From Trueperaceae bacterium (GTDB lineage: Bacteria > Deinococcota > Deinococci > Deinococcales > Trueperaceae): DNA of 64,000 nt. The notes beneath the pieces are model-generated. The model had not been told where the DNA came from. It worked only from the letters and a program-made list of their open reading frames with translations, and made no database searches. Position 1 is the stretch's first letter. Every line of letters begins with the position of its first letter. Where the stretch lies: contig JAMLIB010000004.1 of NCBI GenBank assembly GCA_023954415.1, forward strand, positions 248,001 to 312,000. The letters run 5' to 3'. Both the position numbers and the translations under genes were made by a program. Below, piece after piece: positions 17,826 through 26,920 of the stretch.

Positions 17826-19508
17826 ATGAAGACCAACGGTGGACGGTATCTGGTAGTGACCCGGTTGCTGGTCGGGATGATGGTGGCGGGGCTGTTCCTC
17901 GCGGCTGCGAGCGCGCAGGACGGCCGCGCCGAGGGCAAGTCCGGGGGAACCCTGATCATCGGTCAGCTGCAGGAACCCGCGAGCATGGTGCTCGCCGAGT
18001 CGAGCACGCCCGTGTCGGCGCAGTACTACACGGCCTTCCTGGTGAACGAACCGCTGCTGAAGGTCGACCACGACTTCAACCTCGTCCCCGGCCTACTGGC
18101 CGAGGTACCGACGCTCGAGAACGGCGGCATCAGCCCCGACTTCCGCGTGTACACGCTGCAGCTGCGCCCCGGCCTGCTGTGGGACGACGGCACGCCGATC
18201 ACCGCCAACGACATCGCCTTCACGTGGCGGTGGGTGAACGACACCACCAACGCCGCCTACACCACCCACGGCTGGGAGAAGGTCGAATCTGTGGCCGTGA
18301 GCGAGGACGGGCTGACGGCGGTCGTCACGCTCAAGGACGCTTTCGCTTTCTGGCTCGACGAGGCCGTGATCGGCATGGGCATCGCCCCACAGAGGGCGCT
18401 CGAGGCCGCGGGCAGCAAGGACGCCTTCAACCAGCAGGTGGTCGGCAACGGTCCGTTCAGGATGCTCGAGTGGCGCGTCGGTGACGTGCTCATCTTCGAA
18501 CGCAACCCCCACTACTACCGCGGACCGGCCAAGCTCGACCGGATCGTGGTGAGGATCATCCCCGACTCCAACGCCCTCAGCGCCGCCCTCAGGGCAGGCG
18601 ACGTGCAAGTGGCCATCGGCCTCGGCACCTCGGACGCCGCCCAACTGCAGTCCGCCGCCGGCGTCGACGTCATCAAGACGACCTGGCCGCAACTCGAGCG
18701 CGTTTTCTTCAGCCAGACGGTGCCCGGGGAGCCCAACACACCGCACCCGATCCTCACCGACAAGGCCGTGCGCAAGGCGCTCGTCATCTCGGTCGACATG
18801 GACGAGATCCTCGACAGCATCTACTTCGGCATCAACCCGCGCGCCGTCAACGAGCTCTCGGGCACGGGCTACTTCAACCAGGACCTCCAGCCTTACCCCT
18901 ACGACCCTGAAGAGGCGAAGCGGACGCTCGAGGAGGCCGGTTGGGTCGATACCGACGGCGACGGCGTGCGCGAGAAGGACGGCGTGCGGCTCAGCCTCAC
19001 GTACTCCACGGCGGCCGGCAACCGGCCGCGCGAGTCCACCCAGGCCATCGTGCAGCAGGCGTGGGCCGAGATCGGCGCGGAGGTCAGCATCCAGAACTAC
19101 CCGGCCCCCAGCTTCTTCGGCGGGTGGCAGGGCGTCGCGTGGGGTAGGCGTTACGACCTGGCCCAGTTCAGCAACGGCATCTTCGCGCTGCAGCCGAACC
19201 TGTCCGACTGGTGGCACTCCGACTCCATCCCCACACCTGAGAAGCCCTTCGGCAACGGCCACTCTGGGTGGTCGAACCCGCGGGTGGACGAGCTGCTCGA
19301 CGAGCACCGTCACGGCGTCTCCGAAGCGCGGGCGCGCGAGATCCTCGACGAGGTGCAGCAGATCATCTACGACGAGTACGCGATGTTCCCGCTCTTCAGC
19401 GCCGCGACGATCTTCGGGGTGAGGACCAGCGTACACAACGTGCACCCGACGTCCTTCGGCGTGCACGCCGGCCTGTTCTGGGACGTCTACGACTGGTGGA
19501 TCGACTGA
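17826..19508 (+). CDS. ABC transporter substrate-binding protein, family 5 (peptide/opine/nickel type)
   Basis: The 560-residue secreted protein has a signal peptide ending near LFLAAASAQD and the SBP_bac_5 fold. Recognisable segments are FLVNEPLLKVDHDFNLVPGL, GNGPFRMLEWRVGDVLIFER and DTDGDGVREKDGVRLSLTYS. GAGGAG lies four bases before the ATG. The extracytoplasmic binding protein feeds the DppB/DppC permeases encoded divergently at 14362-16304. The neighbouring amidohydrolases, not peptidases, suggest a small nitrogen compound as ligand instead of a peptide (inference). Confidence 0.93.
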   Translation: MKTNGGRYLVVTRLLVGMMVAGLFLAAASAQDGRAEGKSGGTLIIGQLQEPASMVLAESSTPVSAQYYTAFLVNEPLLKVDHDFNLVPGLLAEVPTLENGGISPDFRVYTLQLRPGLLWDDGTPITANDIAFTWRWVNDTTNAAYTTHGWEKVESVAVSEDGLTAVVTLKDAFAFWLDEAVIGMGIAPQRALEAAGSKDAFNQQVVGNGPFRMLEWRVGDVLIFERNPHYYRGPAKLDRIVVRIIPDSNALSAALRAGDVQVAIGLGTSDAAQLQSAAGVDVIKTTWPQLERVFFSQTVPGEPNTPHPILTDKAVRKALVISVDMDEILDSIYFGINPRAVNELSGTGYFNQDLQPYPYDPEEAKRTLEEAGWVDTDGDGVREKDGVRLSLTYSTAAGNRPRESTQAIVQQAWAEIGAEVSIQNYPAPSFFGGWQGVAWGRRYDLAQFSNGIFALQPNLSDWWHSDSIPTPEKPFGNGHSGWSNPRVDELLDEHRHGVSEARAREILDEVQQIIYDEYAMFPLFSAATIFGVRTSVHNVHPTSFGVHAGLFWDVYDWWID

Positions 19509-19600
19509 CCGGCCCGTCCCTTTAGGGTCATGAGCTCTCGTTCCGGGCATGGGCGCGCGCAAGCGTCGCCCATGCCCGTCGCCTAGAAGGGAAGGTTGTC

Positions 19601-21421
19601 ATGGAGCGCGACGAACTCGTCGCAGTGGCTCTGGGTGAGCGGCCAGCCGGCTTGGTCATCCGCGGCGGCAGGCTGGTGAACGTCTACTCGGGCGAGATCT
19701 ACGCGGCGGACGTCGCGGTCATGGGGGAGAGGATAGCGGCCGTCGGGGACGTCGACCGGTGTGTTGGCCCCGACACCGCGGTCGTCGACGCGAGCGGTAG
19801 GTACCTCGTCCCCGGGTTCATCGAGACGCACTTCCACGTCGGTGCCACGTCGCTCGGTTCCACCGAGCTGGCCAAGCTGCTCGTACCGTACGGAACGGCG
19901 GCGATAGTCACCGACTTCACCGAGGCCACGAAGCTGAAGGGCGCCAAGGCCGCGCGCTTCTTCCTCGACGAGGCGAACCGGACGCCCCTCAAGGTCTATT
20001 TCTCGCCTTTCTACACGGCCATGCTCGGCACCGCCGAGCGCCCCGGCGTGTCGCCGGAAGAGTTCGAGGAGATGCTCGCCTGGCCCGAGTGCCTCGAGTT
20101 ACGCGAGTGGAACGTGCAGTCGCAGCGCCACGCCTCCCCGCTCGTGCGCGCTGCGGGCGAGAGCGCGCTGCGGCGCGGCAAGCTGCTGGCCGGCCATATG
20201 CGCGCGCAGCTGGGGGCCGTCCTGCAGGCGTCCGTCTCGGCGGGCACCCGGTCCGACCACGAGGCGTACACGCTGGAGGAGGCGGTCGAACGCATCCGCG
20301 CGGGCGTCGCCGTGCAGATCCGCTTCGGTTCGGCGCACTGGACCGAGACGTGGGACCTCCTGCGCGTGGTGACTGAGCGGCGGCTCGACCCGAGCCTCGT
20401 GATGTTCAGCACGGACGAGCAGGAGGTGGTCGACATCCGCGACCTCGGCTTCATGGACCATCGCGTAAGGCTGGCCATCGAGGCGGGCGTCGCGCCCGTC
20501 GAGGCCGTTCGGATGGCCTCGCTGAACCCGGCGCGCTACCTCGGGGTGACGGGCGACCTCGGCGGCGTCGCCCCCGGCCGCCTCGCCTTCGTCTCGCTCG
20601 TCGACGACCTCAGGTCGTTCGAGGTCACCGCGGTTGTCCACGGCGAGCAGGTCGTCGCGCGCGACCGGCGCTACCTCGGTGAGCTCGAGCGGCCCGAGTA
20701 CCCCGCCGACTACTACGGCACGGTCAAGCTCCGCGCCCCCCTGACGGCCGAGGACTTCCGCGTCCCCGTGGCGGCGGGCAGGACGACCGCGACGGTGCGG
20801 ACGATCGGCTTCGATCAGGCGGCCAGCGGCACCCGCGAGGTCTTCGTGGACGTGCCCGTGGTGTCGGGCGGCGCGGCGGCCGATCCGGCGAACGACGTGG
20901 TGAAGCTCGCCTCGTTCGAGCGGCTGGCGCGAAGCGGGAAGCGCGGTGTCGGCTTCGTGCGCGGGCTGGGCATGCGGCGCGGCGCGCTCGGCTTCACCTA
21001 CCATCCCGGCTCGTGCGACCTGGCGATCATCGGCTCCGACGACGCCGACATGGCCCTGGTCGGCAACCGGATAGCCGAGCTCGGCGGCGGGCTCGTGGTC
21101 GCGATCGACGGCGAGGTCGTCGCCGAGGTCCCGATGGGGCTCCTCGGCATCGTGTCTGACCGCCCCGTGGACGAGGTCGAGGCCGGCATGCGTCGCGCCA
21201 AGGAGATCATCGCCGGGGACCTAGGTATCGACTTCCCCGGCAACGTCTACCGCCTGGCGGTCCTGTTCATCCCGGGCGTCGCGCCCGAGCTGCGCATGGC
21301 GATCGACGGGCTGCTACGCATCGCGTACGCCGGGGACCGGCTCGACGTGAACGTCGTCCCGGTCGTGGTCGACGCGCCGGACGCCGGCGCCTCCGCGACC
21401 GCGGCCGAGAAGGGGAGATAG
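19601..21421 (+). CDS. Adenine-deaminase-family amidohydrolase, copy 1 of 3
   Basis: The 606-residue protein begins with an amidohydrolase beta-sandwich (LVIRGGRLVNVYSGEIYAAD), then the HxH metal motif in ETHFHVGATS, the RSDHEAYT motif, FSTDEQEVVDIRDLGFMDHR and the NPARYLGVTGDLGGVAPGR segment. A C-terminal adenine-deaminase-type domain ends it. It departs from true adenine deaminases: the DPHE motif reads DFTE, and GHxPGL reads GHMRAQL. The substrate is thus probably not adenine. SD GAAGGGAAGG precedes the ATG. It is the first of three tandem paralogues separated by 3 and -4 bases. Confidence 0.85.
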   Translation: MERDELVAVALGERPAGLVIRGGRLVNVYSGEIYAADVAVMGERIAAVGDVDRCVGPDTAVVDASGRYLVPGFIETHFHVGATSLGSTELAKLLVPYGTAAIVTDFTEATKLKGAKAARFFLDEANRTPLKVYFSPFYTAMLGTAERPGVSPEEFEEMLAWPECLELREWNVQSQRHASPLVRAAGESALRRGKLLAGHMRAQLGAVLQASVSAGTRSDHEAYTLEEAVERIRAGVAVQIRFGSAHWTETWDLLRVVTERRLDPSLVMFSTDEQEVVDIRDLGFMDHRVRLAIEAGVAPVEAVRMASLNPARYLGVTGDLGGVAPGRLAFVSLVDDLRSFEVTAVVHGEQVVARDRRYLGELERPEYPADYYGTVKLRAPLTAEDFRVPVAAGRTTATVRTIGFDQAASGTREVFVDVPVVSGGAAADPANDVVKLASFERLARSGKRGVGFVRGLGMRRGALGFTYHPGSCDLAIIGSDDADMALVGNRIAELGGGLVVAIDGEVVAEVPMGLLGIVSDRPVDEVEAGMRRAKEIIAGDLGIDFPGNVYRLAVLFIPGVAPELRMAIDGLLRIAYAGDRLDVNVVPVVVDAPDAGASATAAEKGR

Positions 21422-21424
21422 GCA

Positions 21425-23221
21425 GTGGAACGAGACGAACTGGTCGCGGTGGCGCTGGGCGAGAAGCCCGCCGGGCTCGTGATCCGTGGTGGGCGCCTTG
21501 TGAACGTCTACTCGGGTGAGATCTACTCCGCCGACGTCGCCGTTCTCGGCGATCGCATCGCGGCCGTTGGCGACGTCGACCGCTGCGTTGGCGAGGGCAC
21601 GAGGGTCGTCGAGGCCGGCGGCCGTTACCTCGTCCCGGGCTTCATCGAGGGGCACATCCATGTGGGGGCCACGTCCCTGGCGGTCACGGAGATGGCGAGG
21701 CTACTGGTGCCTTACGGCACCGCCGCCATCGTCACGGACTTCAACGAGGCCACCAAGGTCCAAGGGCCGCAGGTGGCGCGCTACTACCTCGACGAGGCCA
21801 AGCGCACGCCGATGACGGTCTACTACTCGCCCTTCCACACGAGCTTGATCCCCACGGACGGCCGCGAGGGCGTGACGCTCGAGCAGCTGGACGAGATGAT
21901 GAGTTGGCCGGAGGCCAAGGAGCTGCGCGAGTGGAACGTGCAGCAACACCGTAGTCCGAACGAGAAGGTGCGGCGGGCCGGCGAGATGGCCAGGGCGCAC
22001 GGACTGCGGCTGGCCGGGCACCTGCGGCTCTTCATGGACGGGCTGCTGCACGCCTCGGTCGCTTCCGGGGCCGTGTCCGACCACGAGACCTACACCGTCG
22101 AGGAGGCGGTGGAGAGGATCAGGGCCGGCGTGGCGCTCCAGATGCGCTTCGGCTCCGCTCACTGGCACGAGATCCACGACATCCTGCGGGTGGTCACCGA
22201 GCGCCGGTTGGACTCCAGCCTGATCATGTTCAGCACGGACGAGCAGGAGATCGTCGACGTGCGAGACCACGGTTTCCTCGACCACCGCGTCCGCATGGCC
22301 ATCGAGGCTGGCGTGGCTCCCATGGACGCCGTGCGCATGGCGTCGCTCAACCCGGCGCGCTACCTGGGCGTCACCGGCGACCTGGGCGGCATCGCGCCCG
22401 GTCGCAAGGCGTTCGTCAACCTCGTCGACGACATGCGCTCCTTCACCGTCACGGAGGTCGTCTACGGCGAGGAGGTCGTCGCCAAGGACCAGCGGTACGT
22501 GGCCGCGCTCGAGCGGCCCGAGTACCCGCGCGAGTTCTACGGCACGGTGAGGCTGAAGCGGCCGCTCACGGCGGAGGACTTCGCCATCGCCGCGCCGAGC
22601 GCCGCGGCCGCCACCGCCAAGGTACGCGTCATCGGTTTCCACCCGGAGGCCATGGGCACGAAGGAGGTCCACCTCGATCTGCCCGTGGTCGACGGCAAGG
22701 TGCAGGTGGACCTGGGCAGGCAGGTCGTGAAGCTCGCGTCCGTCGAGCGCATCGGGGGTATCGGCAAGCACGGCGTCGGCTTCGTGCAGGGCCTGCCCCT
22801 GCGGCGTGGCGCGTTGGGCTTCACCTACCACCCCGGGCCGTCCGAGCTCGCGCTCATCGGCACCAACGGGGAGGACATGGCGCTCGTCGGCAACAAGATC
22901 GCCGAGCTGGGCGGGGGCCTGGTGGTCGCCGTCGACGGCGAGGTCCTAGCTGCGGTGCCGATGCCCTTGCACGGCGTCGTGTCGGACGCCTCCGCCGAGG
23001 AGGTCGAGGCCGGCATGCGGCATGCCAAGCGGGTCATCGCCGACGTTCTCGGCATCGACTTCATCAGCAACTACTACCGGCTCACGGGCTTCTTCATCCC
23101 GGGCGTGTCGCCCGAACTGCGCATGTCCGTCAAGGGGTTGCTGAAGGTCGCCTACGCCGGCGACCAGCTGAAGGTCGAGCCCATCCCGGTGGTGATCGAC
23201 GGAGCGGGGCCGTCGGCATGA
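21425..23221 (+). CDS. Adenine-deaminase-family amidohydrolase, copy 2 of 3
   Basis: The 598-residue paralogue shows the same layout. The HxH reads EGHIHVGATSL, the DPHE position reads DFNE, the GHxPGL position reads GHLRLFM, and VSDHETYT and FSTDEQEIVDVRDHGFLDHR are kept. It is closest to copy 1, sharing the RFGSAHW stretch in the barrel. GTG at 21425 follows GGGGAGATAGGCA. It probably acts on the same or a related ring or amide compound, perhaps as a second subunit or with different specificity. All three genes are one transcription unit. Confidence 0.85.
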   Translation: MERDELVAVALGEKPAGLVIRGGRLVNVYSGEIYSADVAVLGDRIAAVGDVDRCVGEGTRVVEAGGRYLVPGFIEGHIHVGATSLAVTEMARLLVPYGTAAIVTDFNEATKVQGPQVARYYLDEAKRTPMTVYYSPFHTSLIPTDGREGVTLEQLDEMMSWPEAKELREWNVQQHRSPNEKVRRAGEMARAHGLRLAGHLRLFMDGLLHASVASGAVSDHETYTVEEAVERIRAGVALQMRFGSAHWHEIHDILRVVTERRLDSSLIMFSTDEQEIVDVRDHGFLDHRVRMAIEAGVAPMDAVRMASLNPARYLGVTGDLGGIAPGRKAFVNLVDDMRSFTVTEVVYGEEVVAKDQRYVAALERPEYPREFYGTVRLKRPLTAEDFAIAAPSAAAATAKVRVIGFHPEAMGTKEVHLDLPVVDGKVQVDLGRQVVKLASVERIGGIGKHGVGFVQGLPLRRGALGFTYHPGPSELALIGTNGEDMALVGNKIAELGGGLVVAVDGEVLAAVPMPLHGVVSDASAEEVEAGMRHAKRVIADVLGIDFISNYYRLTGFFIPGVSPELRMSVKGLLKVAYAGDQLKVEPIPVVIDGAGPSA

Positions 23222-25053
23222 GCAGCGTGGTCGGTATGGGGGCGGTCCCGGCGGACGACCGCGACGCCCTCGTCGCGGTGGCGCTCGGAGAACGGCCCGC
23301 CGACGCCGTGATCCGTGGCGGCAGGCTCGTGAACGTCTACACGGGCGAGGTACACCCGGCCGACGTGGCCATCCTCGGCGACCGGATCGCCGCCGTCGGC
23401 GAGGTAGGGCGTTGCCTCGGCCAGGACACGCGCGTAATCGAGGCGGACGGACGCTACCTGGTGCCAGGCTTCATCGAGACGCACATCCACGTGGGCGCCA
23501 CCTCCCTGACCATGACGGAGCTGGCGCGCCTGCTCGTGCCGTTCGGTACCGCTGCCCTGGTCACCGACTTCACGGAGGCGGGCAAGATGCGCGGCAAGCG
23601 GGCGATGCGCTTCTTCCTCGACGAGGCGAACCGCACGCCCCTCAAGGCCTACTTCTCGCCCTTCTACACGACCCTCATGGGCATCGAGGGGCGTCCGGGC
23701 GCCAGCATGGAGGACCTCGTCGAGATGCTCGAGTGGCCGGAGTGCGTCGAGCTGCGGGAATGGAACGTCTTCGCGCAACGCAACGACAACCCCGCCCTCG
23801 CGGGGCTCGGCCGGCTCGCTCGCAGCTACGGCAAACGCCTCTGCGGGCACCTGGACGGGCAGGCCGGACCGACCCTCCAGGCGAGCGTGGCGGCCGGCAG
23901 CCTCTCCGACCACGAGGTCGCCACCGAGCGGGAGCTCTTGGAGCGGCTCCGCCTCGGGCTCGCCGTGCAGGTGCGGTTCAGCTCGGGCGCCGACAACCTC
24001 GGGGTGCTAGCGGCGCTCGCCAGGGAGTGGGTCGACACGCGCAACGTCATGTTCGCCACGGACGAGGAGGACATCGACGACCTGGCGCGCCTGGGGCATC
24101 TCGACCACCGGATCCGCGCCGCCATCGGGATGGGCATACCGCCCGTCGCGGCGGTGCAGATGGCGACCATCAACGCGGCCACCTACCTAGGGATCGGAGG
24201 CGACCTGGGCGGCATAGCGCCGGGCCGGCGCGCGTTCGTGAACCTGGTCGACGACCTGCGGCGGTTCGCGGTCACCGAGGTGGTCGCCGGCAGCGCGGTG
24301 GTGGCGCGCGCGGGTCGGTACGTAGGCGAACTCGCCGCCCCCGAGTACCCCGGCGATTTCAGGGACACGATCAGGCTGAAGGCGCCGCCGAGCGCGGCCG
24401 ACTTCGTCGTCCCGGCGCCGGTCCCTTCCGACGAGGACGGCGTCGCGGCGCTCGTCATCGACATCCGGCCCTACGACGTGCGTACCGAGGCCCTGACCAT
24501 GACGCTGCCCGTGACCGCTGGCGCCGTGACGGCCAGTCCGGGGCTCGGGGTGGCCAAGGTCGCCATAGCGGAGCGGCACTTCGCCAGCGGGAAGATCGGT
24601 CGCGGGTTCGTCAGGGGGTTCGGGATAGCGCGTGGCGCCTTCGGGTCCTCGTACCACCCCGGCCCCCTGCACCTCGCCGTCGTGGGCATGGACGACCACG
24701 ACATGGCCGTGGTGGCCGCGCGGGTGGCCGAGCTGGGCGGCGGGTTCGTAGCGGCCGTCGGCGGGGAGGTGGTCGCCGAGGTGGCGCTGCCGATCCTGGG
24801 CTTCCTGACCTCCGAACCGGCCGAGGAGGTCGTCGAGGCGTTCCGCGTCGTCAAGCGGGCCGTTCGGGACGAGCTCGGCGGCGAGTTCGACGGTCTGTTC
24901 ACCGGCCTCGCCTACCTCTGCATGCCCGGGGTGCTGCCCGACGTGCGGATGACGGTCGACGGCCCCGTGAACGTCCGGCTGGGACGAGATCGCCTGACCG
25001 TCACCTCGGCGGACGCGTTCCCGAGTCCTGGCGCGGTAGGGCTAGAGGTATGA
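23218..25053 (+). CDS. Adenine-deaminase-family amidohydrolase, copy 3 of 3
   Basis: The 611-residue, most divergent copy has HxH in ETHIHVGATSL, DFTE at the DPHE position, GHLDGQAGP at GHxPGL, and LSDHEVAT. The histidine-tryptophan stretch shared by copies 1 and 2 (RFGSAHW) is replaced by RFSSGADN, so its active site probably differs. The ATG overlaps the copy 2 stop by four bases. It has 14 or so extra N-terminal residues compared with the others. The stop codon TGA at 25051-25053 abuts the operator of the next gene. Confidence 0.85.
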   Translation: MSSVVGMGAVPADDRDALVAVALGERPADAVIRGGRLVNVYTGEVHPADVAILGDRIAAVGEVGRCLGQDTRVIEADGRYLVPGFIETHIHVGATSLTMTELARLLVPFGTAALVTDFTEAGKMRGKRAMRFFLDEANRTPLKAYFSPFYTTLMGIEGRPGASMEDLVEMLEWPECVELREWNVFAQRNDNPALAGLGRLARSYGKRLCGHLDGQAGPTLQASVAAGSLSDHEVATERELLERLRLGLAVQVRFSSGADNLGVLAALAREWVDTRNVMFATDEEDIDDLARLGHLDHRIRAAIGMGIPPVAAVQMATINAATYLGIGGDLGGIAPGRRAFVNLVDDLRRFAVTEVVAGSAVVARAGRYVGELAAPEYPGDFRDTIRLKAPPSAADFVVPAPVPSDEDGVAALVIDIRPYDVRTEALTMTLPVTAGAVTASPGLGVAKVAIAERHFASGKIGRGFVRGFGIARGAFGSSYHPGPLHLAVVGMDDHDMAVVAARVAELGGGFVAAVGGEVVAEVALPILGFLTSEPAEEVVEAFRVVKRAVRDELGGEFDGLFTGLAYLCMPGVLPDVRMTVDGPVNVRLGRDRLTVTSADAFPSPGAVGLEV

Positions 25054-25064
25054 TGGTCACACCA
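25049..25064 (+). promoter_or_regulatory. -10 element with overlapping FadR/GntR-type operator (autoregulatory site)
   Basis: TATGAT at 25049-25054 is a good -10 element. TGGTCACACCA at 25054-25064 is a perfect TGGT-N3-ACCA site, 77 bases before the regulator start at 25141. This is the usual place for a repressor controlling its own gene. Confidence 0.55.
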
Positions 25065-25140
25065 GGCGATGGAGCTCCGCTCAGCGCAGCGCAGGGATCG
25101 CTGCTGCTCCGCTAGCGCGTGCCTGTGGCTGGGGGAAGGG

Positions 25141-25860
25141 ATGACCGTGATCGAACCACTCAAGCAACAGCGGTTGTACGAGAAGGTGGCGGAGAAGTTG
25201 CAGGACCTGATCAGCACGGGCGAGTTGTCCGCGGGGGATCGCCTGCCGAACGAGCGCGCGCTCGCGGAGCAGTTCGGCGTGAGCCGCACCGTCATCCGTG
25301 AGGCCAGTAAGGCGCTCGCGGTCAAGGGCCTCATCGAGGTCCGGCCCGGCCAGGGCACGTTCGTCGTCGACGCCACGGGGGACACCCTGTCGCAGTCGTT
25401 CCAGACCATGCTTGGCCTCGACCCGGGGGTCGGCTCCCAGGAGAACCTGGTGGAGGTGAGGGAGATCCTCGAGCCGGAGATCGCCTACCGGGCCGCTCTC
25501 AGGGCCCGGCCGGAGGACATCCGGGCGCTGCAGCAGGCCGTCGCCGCCATGGACAAGTGGATGAACGACATGCCGCGCTACATCCAGGCGGACAACGCCT
25601 TCCACCTGGCGCTGGCCGTTGCCACGCAGAACGTCTTCGTGCCGCGCCTCATGGCGTCGGTCGTCGACGTGCTGCAGGAGCACCGCGGCCGCATCTTCCA
25701 CACGGACGGCGGCCCGGCTCGCGGGCAGGACCACCACAAGCGCATCCTGCGAGCCGTCGAGGAGGGCGCTCCCGAGGCGGCGCGCGAGGCGATGCGGAGT
25801 CATCTGGCGCAGGTACGTAGGGACAGCACGCAGCCCAAGCAAACCGCGGGGGTCCCGTGA
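25141..25860 (+). CDS. GntR-family transcriptional regulator, FadR (FCD) subfamily
   Basis: The 239-residue protein has an N-terminal winged helix (ISTGELSAGDRLPNERALAE, SRTVIREASKALAVKGLIEV). A C-terminal FCD domain follows, with its helical histidines in NAFHLALAV, DHHKRIL and MRSHLAQV that bind a metal and a carboxylate effector. ATG at 25141 has GGGGGAAGGG in front and is preferred over a longer reading that begins inside the operator. Three TGGT-N3-ACCA-like sites in the window (17348, 17573, 25054) flank exactly the genes around it. It probably represses the cluster until the substrate or a metabolite is bound. Confidence 0.9.
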   Translation: MTVIEPLKQQRLYEKVAEKLQDLISTGELSAGDRLPNERALAEQFGVSRTVIREASKALAVKGLIEVRPGQGTFVVDATGDTLSQSFQTMLGLDPGVGSQENLVEVREILEPEIAYRAALRARPEDIRALQQAVAAMDKWMNDMPRYIQADNAFHLALAVATQNVFVPRLMASVVDVLQEHRGRIFHTDGGPARGQDHHKRILRAVEEGAPEAAREAMRSHLAQVRRDSTQPKQTAGVP

Positions 25861-25918
25861 GGCATTCGACCGGAGAACGGCGGAGAACGCCACGGAACCG
25901 GAGAGCGCGAGGAGTGAA

Positions 25919-26920
25919 GTGATCGAGACCAAGGAACCGTCCACTCACGGCGTGCCGCAGGTCGGCGCCGAGGTCGGCAGCCGCCTCTACAAGCAGATGT
26001 GGAGGATCCGCGTGTTCGAGGAGCACGCGAACGAGCTCTACCTGGCGGGCAAGATGCCCGGGCTGACGCACCTCTACACCGGTCAGGAGGCCGTCGCGGT
26101 GGGCGTCTGCGAGGCGCTGGAGCGCGCGGACTACATCACGAGCACGCACCGCGGGCACGGTCACTGCGTGGCCAAGGGCGCCAGGCTCGACCTGATGTTC
26201 GCCGAGCTCCTCGGCCGCAGTCCGGGCTACAACCGCGGCAAGGGCGGCTCGATGCACATCGCCGACCAGGAGAACGGCAACCTCGGCGCCAACGCCATCG
26301 TGGGCGGCAGCGCCGGCATCGCCACTGGCGCCGCCCTCTCGGCGAAGATGCGTGGCAGCGGCCAGGTGGCCGTCTGCTTCTTCGGGGAGGGCGCTCTCGG
26401 TCAGGGCCTGCTCAACGAAGTGATGAACATGGCTCAGCTTTGGAAGCTACCCGTCATCTACGTGTGCGAGAACAACCGCTACGGTGAGTACACGCACTTC
26501 AGCGAGACCACCGCCGGCACGGTTCGCGGCCGGGCCGAGGCGCTCGGCATGCGGGCCTTCGAGGTCGACGGGCAGGACGTCATCGGCGTCAACGAGCTGC
26601 TGACGCGGCTGGTGGCTTCCGCCAGGACCGGTGGCGGCCCGGCGCTCGTCGAGTGCCACACGTACCGCTACCACGGCCACCACGTGGGCGACATCAACCG
26701 CGAGTACTACCGGCCCAAGGCCGAGGAGCTCGAGTGGCGCGAGCGGCGCGACCCCATCAAGCTCTTCGGGGAGCGGCTCGTGGCGGCCGGTCTGGCGAGC
26801 GCCGAGGAGTTGGCCGCGATGCAGGCCGCCGTGCGTGAGGAGGCGGCCGCCGCGCTGGCCTTCGCTCTCGCCGCGCCGTTCCCGGACCCGAGCGAGGTGA
26901 CGCTTCATGTCTACGCTTGA
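25919..26920 (+). CDS. Thiamin-diphosphate dehydrogenase E1 alpha subunit (pyruvate/acetoin dehydrogenase type)
   Basis: The 333-residue protein has the E1 alpha fold: HLYTGQEAVAVGVCEAL, STHRGHGHCVAKGA, YNRGKGGSMHIAD and the ThDP/Mg motif GEGALGQGLLNEVMN ending in VCENNRYGEYT. GTG at 25919 follows GCGAGGAG. Such enzymes decarboxylate a 2-oxo acid or cleave acetoin and pass the acyl group to lipoyl-E2. The Y-R-Y-H-G-H-H stretch (CHTYRYHGHHVGD) is the usual phospho-loop region. It overlaps the beta gene by 14 bases and lies directly behind the regulator, so it belongs to the same regulon. Confidence 0.9.
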   Translation: MIETKEPSTHGVPQVGAEVGSRLYKQMWRIRVFEEHANELYLAGKMPGLTHLYTGQEAVAVGVCEALERADYITSTHRGHGHCVAKGARLDLMFAELLGRSPGYNRGKGGSMHIADQENGNLGANAIVGGSAGIATGAALSAKMRGSGQVAVCFFGEGALGQGLLNEVMNMAQLWKLPVIYVCENNRYGEYTHFSETTAGTVRGRAEALGMRAFEVDGQDVIGVNELLTRLVASARTGGGPALVECHTYRYHGHHVGDINREYYRPKAEELEWRERRDPIKLFGERLVAAGLASAEELAAMQAAVREEAAAALAFALAAPFPDPSEVTLHVYA

